Source: DATARH01 sp035309005 (GTDB taxonomy: Bacteria > Pseudomonadota > Alphaproteobacteria > ATCC43930 > CGMCC-115725). Taken from it: a stretch of DNA of 64,000 bases. The stretch's first letter is position 1; each line of letters starts with the position of its first letter. The stretch is from positions 1 to 64,000 of the forward strand of contig DATGFP010000156.1 in the NCBI GenBank assembly GCA_035309005.1, written 5' to 3'. Below are positions 59,705 through 64,000 of the stretch, piece by piece. Both the position numbers and the translations under genes were made by a program. The notes beneath the pieces are model-generated. The model ran no database searches. It worked only from the letters and a program-made list of their open reading frames with translations, and was not told the origin of the DNA.

Positions 59705-60945
59705 TCGTAGCGCAGCCCCTCGACGGGGTCGAGCCGCGCCGCCCGCCACGACGGGTAGAGCGTCGCGAGGAACGACAGCGCCAGCGCCATCAGCACCACG
59801 GAAGCAACCTCGCCCCGGTCGAGTTCGGCCGGGATGCGGGTGAAGAAATAGATTTCGGCGGCGAACAGCTTGACGTGCAGGACATTCTGCAGGAACTGCC
59901 GGATCGCCTCGATATTTTCGGTGAAGAGCACGCCCAGCGCGAAGCCGGCCAGCGTGCCCAAGATTCCGATCGAGGCGCCCGACAGCATGAAGATGCGCAA
60001 GATCATGCCGCGCGAGGCGCCCATCGTTCGCAGGATCGCGATGTCACGGCCCTTGTCCTTCACCATCATGATCATGCCGGAGACGATGTTGAAGGCGGCG
60101 ACCAGGATGATCAGCGTCAAAATCAGGAACATCACGTTGCGCTCGATCTCGACCGCGCCGACGAGGCTGGCATTGGCCTGCTGCCAGTCGACGATGCGCA
60201 CCGGCCGGCCGAGCGCGGCGGCGATCATGCCGCCGGTGCGCGAGGCGTCGTCGGCGTTGGCGAGGAAGACTTCGAGGTCGCTGACCGCATTCCCCATGCG
60301 AAAAAAGATCTGCGCCGCCGGCAGCGGCACGAAGATGAAGCTGTTGTCGTATTCGTAGAAGCCGACGTCGAACAGCGCGGCGACATGGTAGGTCTTGAGG
60401 CGTGGCACGGTGCCGAAGGCGGTGTCGGTGCCTTCGGGGGCGATCAGCGTCACCTTGCCGCCGACCGCGACGCCGATGCGGCGGGCCAGCCGGTCGCCGA
60501 TCGCCACCCCGTCATCGCCGAAATCGCCGAGCGAGCCCGCGACGATGTGGTCGGCGACGAGCTTGCGGGCGCGCAAATCGGCGGGGCGGATGCCGCGGAC
60601 CAGCGCGCCGGCGGCGCCGGCGCTGCTCGTCGCCATCACCTGGCCTTCCACTAGGGGGGTCGCGCTGACGACGCCCGGAACCTCGCGCACCTTGGCCGCG
60701 ATCGCGTCGAAATCATCGAGGTGCTGCGTTTCGCCATAGACCGCGAGGTGGCCGTTGAGGCCCAGGATGCGGCCGACCAGATCGTTGCGGAAGCCGTTCA
60801 TCACCGACATCACGATGATCAGCGTCGCCACCCCGAGCGCGATGCCGAGGAGCGAAAAGATCGCGATGACCGAGACAAACCCCTCCTGTCGCCGCGCCCG
60901 CAAATAGCGGAAGGCGACCATCCGCTCGAACGCACCGAAGATCAC
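59701..60945 (-). CDS. lolC: Lipoprotein release ABC transporter permease, LolC/LolE type
   Basis: A 414-residue inner-membrane subunit. The N-terminal anchor is ERMVAFRYLRARRQEGFVSVIAIFSLLGIALGVATLIIVMSVMNGFRNDL, followed by a large periplasmic domain (about 50-260) and three more helices near the C-terminus, with the coupling-helix pattern KDKGRDIAILRTMGASRGMILRIFMLSGASIG. Alphaproteobacteria commonly have a single LolC/E-type gene that probably forms a homodimer. It lies between proS and lolD, with 142 bases of repeat-rich DNA to proS. Confidence 0.95.
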   Translation of the reverse strand: MIFGAFERMVAFRYLRARRQEGFVSVIAIFSLLGIALGVATLIIVMSVMNGFRNDLVGRILGLNGHLAVYGETQHLDDFDAIAAKVREVPGVVSATPLVEGQVMATSSAGAAGALVRGIRPADLRARKLVADHIVAGSLGDFGDDGVAIGDRLARRIGVAVGGKVTLIAPEGTDTAFGTVPRLKTYHVAALFDVGFYEYDNSFIFVPLPAAQIFFRMGNAVSDLEVFLANADDASRTGGMIAAALGRPVRIVDWQQANASLVGAVEIERNVMFLILTLIILVAAFNIVSGMIMMVKDKGRDIAILRTMGASRGMILRIFMLSGASIGILGTLAGFALGVLFTENIEAIRQFLQNVLHVKLFAAEIYFFTRIPAELDRGEVASVVLMALALSFLATLYPSWRAARLDPVEGLRYE

Positions 60946-60974
60946 CTGCGACGTTCCCCATCATAACGGCGGCC

Positions 60975-61070
60975 CGAGATTGCTTCGTCGCTGCGCTCCT
61001 CGCAATGACAGCGACTGCTTGACGTCATTCCCGTCCCGGGCGTCATTGCGAGCGGAGCGAAGCGATCGCG
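60975..61070. repeat. Dispersed palindromic repeat, type B, copy 4 (halves swapped)
   Basis: The gap between lolC and proS holds CGAGATTGCTTCGTCGCTGC and TCGCAATGACAG first, and then GTCATTGCGAGCGGAGCGAA with AAGCGATCGCG. The two halves of the type B element occur in the opposite order from copies 2 and 3, as in two abutting elements. Confidence 0.8.
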
Positions 61071-61087
61071 CTGGCTGGAATTCGCCG

Positions 61088-62404
61088 TCAGCCGCCCGCG
61101 AAGCGGGCGAGCGCGGCGTCGAGCGGCAGGTCGTCGCGTTGGCCGGAGCGGCGGTTTTTCGCTTCGATCGTGCCGGCGGCGAGGCCGCGCGGGCCGAGGA
61201 TCAATTGGTCGGGCAGGCCGATCAGGTCCATCGCGGCGAATTTGGCGCCGGGACTTTCGTCGCGGTCGTCGTAGAGCACCTCGACCCCGGCGCCGCGCAA
61301 CTTGCCGTAAAGCTCGTCGCAGGCGGCGGCGCATTTCGCATCGGCGGTGCGCAGGTTTATCAGGCCGAGGCGGAAGGGAGCGACGCTCTGCGGCCAGATG
61401 ATGCCATTGTCGTCGTGGTTGGCCTCGATCAGCGCCCCGACGAGGCGCGACACGCCGATGCCGTAGGAGCCCATCTCCAGCGCCACCTCCTCGCCGTTCG
61501 GGCCGGCGACAACAGCGCCCATCGGCTTCGAATACTTGGTGCCGAAATAGAAGGTCTGGCCGACCTCGATGCCGCGCGCGGTGACAAGCTCACCCGGCGG
61601 GACCGGGCAGTTCTGCGGGTCGTGGATGTCGCCGGTGGCGGCGTAAAGGCTCGTCCAATGGCGGAACAGCGGCTCGAGGTCGCTGTCGTAATCGATATCG
61701 TCGGCGAGGGTCTGGGGCTCCAGCCAGCGGCGGTCGCAGAAGACTTCGCTCTCGCCGGTCTCGGCGAGGATCTGGAATTCGTGGCTGAGGTCGCCGCCGA
61801 TGGGGCCGGTCTCGGCGCGCATCGGGATCGCCTTGAGGCCCATCCGCGCGAAGGTGCGCAGGTAGGCGACGAACATCTTATTGTAGGAGTGCTTCGCCCC
61901 CTTTGCGTCGAGGTCGAAGCTGTAATTGTCCTTCATCAGGAATTCCCGCCCGCGCATCACGCCAAAGCGCGGCCGCACCTCGTCGCGGAATTTCCACTGG
62001 ATGTGGTAGAGGTTTTTCGGCAGGTCGCGGTAGCTGCGGACCGCGTCGCGGACAATCGCGGTGACCTGCTCCTCGTTGGTTGGGCCGTACAGCATCTCGC
62101 GCTCGTGGCGGTCCTGGAGGCGCAGCATCTCCTTGCCGTAATCCTCGTAGCGCCCGCTCTCGCGCCACAGTTCGGCGGGCTGGATCGTCGGCATCAGGAT
62201 TTCCTGGGCGCCCGCGCGGTCCTGCTCCTCGCGCACGATCTCTTCGACCTTTTTCAGGACGCGCAGCCCCAAGGGCAGCCACGAATAGATCCCGGCCGAC
62301 GACTGGCGGATCATCCCGGCGCGCAGCATCAGCCGGTGCGAAACGATCTGCGCCTCGCTCGGGTTCTCGCGCAATAGCGGCAGGAAATACTGGGAAAGGC
62401 GCAT
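61088..62404 (-). CDS. proS: Prolyl-tRNA synthetase, short alphaproteobacterial type
   Basis: A 438-residue class II synthetase charging tRNA-Pro. Motif 2 is FRDEVRPRFGVMRGREFLMKDNYSFDLD, and motif 3 is EMGSYGIGVSRLVGALIE. The start has RLSQYFLPLLRENPSEAQIVSHRLMLRAGMIRQSSAGIYSWLPLGLRVLKKVEEIVRE, and the anticodon-binding domain is at the end (DAKCAAACDELYGKLRGAGVEVLYDDRDESPGAKFAAMDLIGLPDQLILGPRGLAAGTIEAKNR). It is about 440 residues, without the 180-residue INS editing domain of the E. coli enzyme, as in other alphaproteobacteria. Confidence 0.97.
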   Translation of the reverse strand: MRLSQYFLPLLRENPSEAQIVSHRLMLRAGMIRQSSAGIYSWLPLGLRVLKKVEEIVREEQDRAGAQEILMPTIQPAELWRESGRYEDYGKEMLRLQDRHEREMLYGPTNEEQVTAIVRDAVRSYRDLPKNLYHIQWKFRDEVRPRFGVMRGREFLMKDNYSFDLDAKGAKHSYNKMFVAYLRTFARMGLKAIPMRAETGPIGGDLSHEFQILAETGESEVFCDRRWLEPQTLADDIDYDSDLEPLFRHWTSLYAATGDIHDPQNCPVPPGELVTARGIEVGQTFYFGTKYSKPMGAVVAGPNGEEVALEMGSYGIGVSRLVGALIEANHDDNGIIWPQSVAPFRLGLINLRTADAKCAAACDELYGKLRGAGVEVLYDDRDESPGAKFAAMDLIGLPDQLILGPRGLAAGTIEAKNRRSGQRDDLPLDAALARFAGG

Positions 62405-62519
62405 CGCCCTCGCTCGTTTCGGGACAGCGTGCGCTATCTACTACCGAGGCGGCGGCGAAAATACCAGCCGGCGGAAAAAACCGCGTGACCCGGTGCGGCG
62501 ATTTGCGTACTATCGCGCC

Positions 62520-62653
62520 ACAAGCAGAATACACGGGCGCCGCGCCCGGGCCGAGTTTAGGGAGGTTTCGCTAATCCGGCTGAAAACCGCGGTTTTCGGC
62601 AATGAAGAATCCGCAAGTCAAGTCTGGCAGGGCGTTCGCCCTGCCTTCTTTTT
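62520..62653 (+). ncRNA. Candidate small RNA in the proS - GH15 gap
   Basis: This is the only gene-free stretch of more than 300 bases in the window (62405-62766). GTGACC (62485-62490) and TACTAT (62508-62513), 17 bases apart, form a possible promoter; the strong terminator at 62626-62653 would end a transcript of about 134 bases. A perfect 16-base palindrome GAAAACCGCGGTTTTC (62582-62597) would form a hairpin inside it. No known RNA family is recognised, and the promoter is weak. The rest of the gap shows nothing further. Confidence 0.4.
62626..62653 (+). terminator. Intrinsic terminator
   Basis: GGCAGGGC (62626-62633) pairs with GCCCTGCC (62638-62645) across GTTC, followed by TTCTTTTT (62646-62653). 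This is the best intrinsic terminator in the window. It ends no annotated gene, which supports an unannotated transcript upstream. Confidence 0.85.
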
Positions 62654-62766
62654 GGGCAACAGGCAATTCAGCCGCGGGCAATTGCCGCCCGCCCGAATAA
62701 CGCCGGGATGACGATTGCCTCGCCGCGCGTTAACTGCGCAGCACAAACCAGCTCGCGACCGGCGTA

Positions 62767-64000
62767 ATGAGCCTCCCGATCGAGGATTACGGCATAATCG
62801 GCAACACCTACAGCGCCGCGCTGGTGTCGCGCGGCGGCTCGATCGACTGGCTGTGCCTGCCGCGCCCGGATTCGGAGGCGGTTTTTGCCGCGCTGCTCGG
62901 CGACGCGCGCCACGGACGCTGGCTGCTCGCCCCGCAAGATCCCGCAGCCCGCTCGACGCGCCGCTACCGGGGCGACACCGGCATTCTCGAAACCCGCTTC
63001 GAGACGGAAGAGGGCAGCGTCACCATCATCGATTTCATGGCGCTGTCGGAGAACGGCGAACAGCAGATCGACCTAGTACGGCTGGTGCGCGGCGAGAGCG
63101 GCCGCGTGCGCATGCGCACCGAGATCATCCTGCGCTTCGATTACGGGCGCGGCATCCCGTGGGTGCGCCAGCAGCTCGGCGGTCCGTTGGCGGTCGCCGG
63201 GCCCAACGCGATCCAGTTCATCACGCCAGTGGCGCTGCGCGGCACGCCCGAATTGACGACGGTCGGCGAGTTCACCGTCGCGGCTGGCGAGTGCGTGCCG
63301 TTCACGATGAGCTGGTATCCCTCGCATTGTGCCGGGGTGCGCTACCGCGACCCGCAGGAGGCGCTGCTGGCGACCGAGAACCGGTGGCACGACTGGGCCG
63401 GCCGCTGCGCGCTGCAGGGACCCTGGCGCGATGCGATCATGCGCTCGTTGATCACGCTGCGGATGCTGACCTATCACCCGACCGGCGGGATCGTCGCGGC
63501 GCTTACCACCTCGCTGCCGGAAGAAATCGGCGGGGTGCGCAACTGGGATTACCGCTTCTGCTGGATCCGCGACGCGACCTTCACGCTCTACGCGCTGCTC
63601 GCGGCCGGCTATCGCAGCGAGGCGCGCGCCTGGCGCGAATGGCTGCTGCGCGCCGCCGCCGGGCATCCCGCCGAGATGCAGATCATGTACGGGGTGGCCG
63701 GCGAACGCCGCCTGTCGGAATATGAAATACCCTGGCTGCCCGGCTATGGCGACAGCCGGCCGGTGCGGATCGGCAACGCGGCGCACGAGCAGCTGCAGCT
63801 CGATGTCTATGGCGAGCTGATGGATGCGTTTTACGCCTGCCAGCATTACGGGCTGGAGAACAGCCCGTTTGCCTGGGAGCTGCAGAAGACGCTACTCGAA
63901 TATCTCGAAACGATCTGGCAGAAGCCCGATAGCGGCATCTGGGAAGTGCGGGGCGACAACCGCCATTTCACCTTTTCCAAGGTGATGTGCTGGGTGGCCT
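62767..64000 (+). CDS. Glycoside hydrolase family 15 protein (trehalase/glucoamylase-like), partial
   Basis: The frame is open from ATG 62767 to the window end, giving 411 residues of an enzyme of about 600. An N-terminal trehalase-like domain (MSLPIEDYGIIGNTYSAALVSRGGSIDWLCLPRPDSEAVFAALLG) is followed by the GH15 barrel with the active-site region GGVRNWDYRFCWIRDATFTLYALLAAGY and RIGNAAHEQLQLDVYGELMDAFYAC. These enzymes hydrolyse trehalose or alpha-1,4-glucans. No frame problem is visible. The 3' part is beyond the window. Confidence 0.92.
   Translation, partial: MSLPIEDYGIIGNTYSAALVSRGGSIDWLCLPRPDSEAVFAALLGDARHGRWLLAPQDPAARSTRRYRGDTGILETRFETEEGSVTIIDFMALSENGEQQIDLVRLVRGESGRVRMRTEIILRFDYGRGIPWVRQQLGGPLAVAGPNAIQFITPVALRGTPELTTVGEFTVAAGECVPFTMSWYPSHCAGVRYRDPQEALLATENRWHDWAGRCALQGPWRDAIMRSLITLRMLTYHPTGGIVAALTTSLPEEIGGVRNWDYRFCWIRDATFTLYALLAAGYRSEARAWREWLLRAAAGHPAEMQIMYGVAGERRLSEYEIPWLPGYGDSRPVRIGNAAHEQLQLDVYGELMDAFYACQHYGLENSPFAWELQKTLLEYLETIWQKPDSGIWEVRGDNRHFTFSKVMCWVA

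Noticed and set aside
62520..62653. 6S, SRP or tmRNA gene in the gap
   Set aside because: The SRP core GGAAG-type loop, the 6S two-strand pairing and the tmRNA tRNA-like ends are not present.

Overview
This 64 kb window is GC-rich (strongly G/C at third codon positions), densely coded bacterial chromosome, almost certainly from an alphaproteobacterium, probably Rhodospirillales or a relative. The evidence is the gene content: a short prolyl-tRNA synthetase without the usual insertion domain, the run proS-lolC-lolD-dnaE, the chain ribF/ileS/lspA/DUF3035 lipoprotein, a UbiK-YbjN-ProC operon, a polyhydroxyalkanoate phasin, and DUF3618 and DUF4345 membrane proteins. I see no rRNA, tRNA, CRISPR array, insertion sequence or prophage. 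The genes look mostly like ordinary chromosome with catabolic islands.

Layout. 0-10.4 kb: VOC protein fragment, LLM oxidoreductase, methyltransferase, an unusual crotonase, rmuC, a sulfur-metabolism MBL-rhodanese fusion, a membrane adenylate cyclase, hemB, a transglutaminase-like protein, a DUF4345 protein and an SDR. 10.4-18 kb: an RlmM-like methyltransferase that appears to use an ACG start codon, then a four-carbon sugar-acid module (otnI divergent from otnK-otnC), a polysaccharide deacetylase, an RRM RNA-binding protein and a fused aldolase/dehydrogenase. 18-25 kb: DUF3035 lipoprotein, lspA and ileS (overlapping stop/start codons), then ribF, a Rieske oxygenase and hisI. 25-31 kb: envelope proteins, a UspA protein and a complete ABC importer (binding protein, ATPase, permease). 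31-40 kb: SDR-GNAT-amidase divergent from a five-gene Dpp/Opp-type peptide importer. 40-47 kb: serine hydrolase, CoA-transferase overlapping an orphan ParA, GFA protein, DUF6165 plus GT9 glycosyltransferase, ilvE and a MarR regulator. 47-55 kb: OmpR/EnvZ-like two-component pair, phasin, TetR, proC, ybjN, ubiK, an LLM monooxygenase and a rearranged HigA/HigB toxin-antitoxin locus. 55-64 kb: dnaE, lolD, lolC, proS, a candidate small RNA with a strong terminator, and a GH15 enzyme cut by the window end.

How the genes work together. OtnI, OtnK and OtnC would turn 2-oxo-tetronate into dihydroxyacetone phosphate. The nearby fused aldolase/dehydrogenase and deacetylase suggest a carbohydrate-use island. 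LspA processes lipoproteins such as the DUF3035 protein, and LolCD releases them from the inner membrane. The peptide importer and the divergent amidase may together import and hydrolyse an amide compound. The phasin carries an excellent palindromic operator upstream, consistent with PhaR-type control of storage granules.

Three families of dispersed palindromic repeats sit between genes, including inside operons. Eight convergent gene pairs overlap or lie within 17 bp, leaving no room for terminators between them. The most interesting non-routine signals are the rearranged HigBA locus with its intact operator, the non-canonical start codon, a Gly-Asn repeat inside DnaE, a crotonase lacking both catalytic glutamates, the orphan ParA, and several clean palindromic operators. 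I found no clear undescribed multi-gene system.
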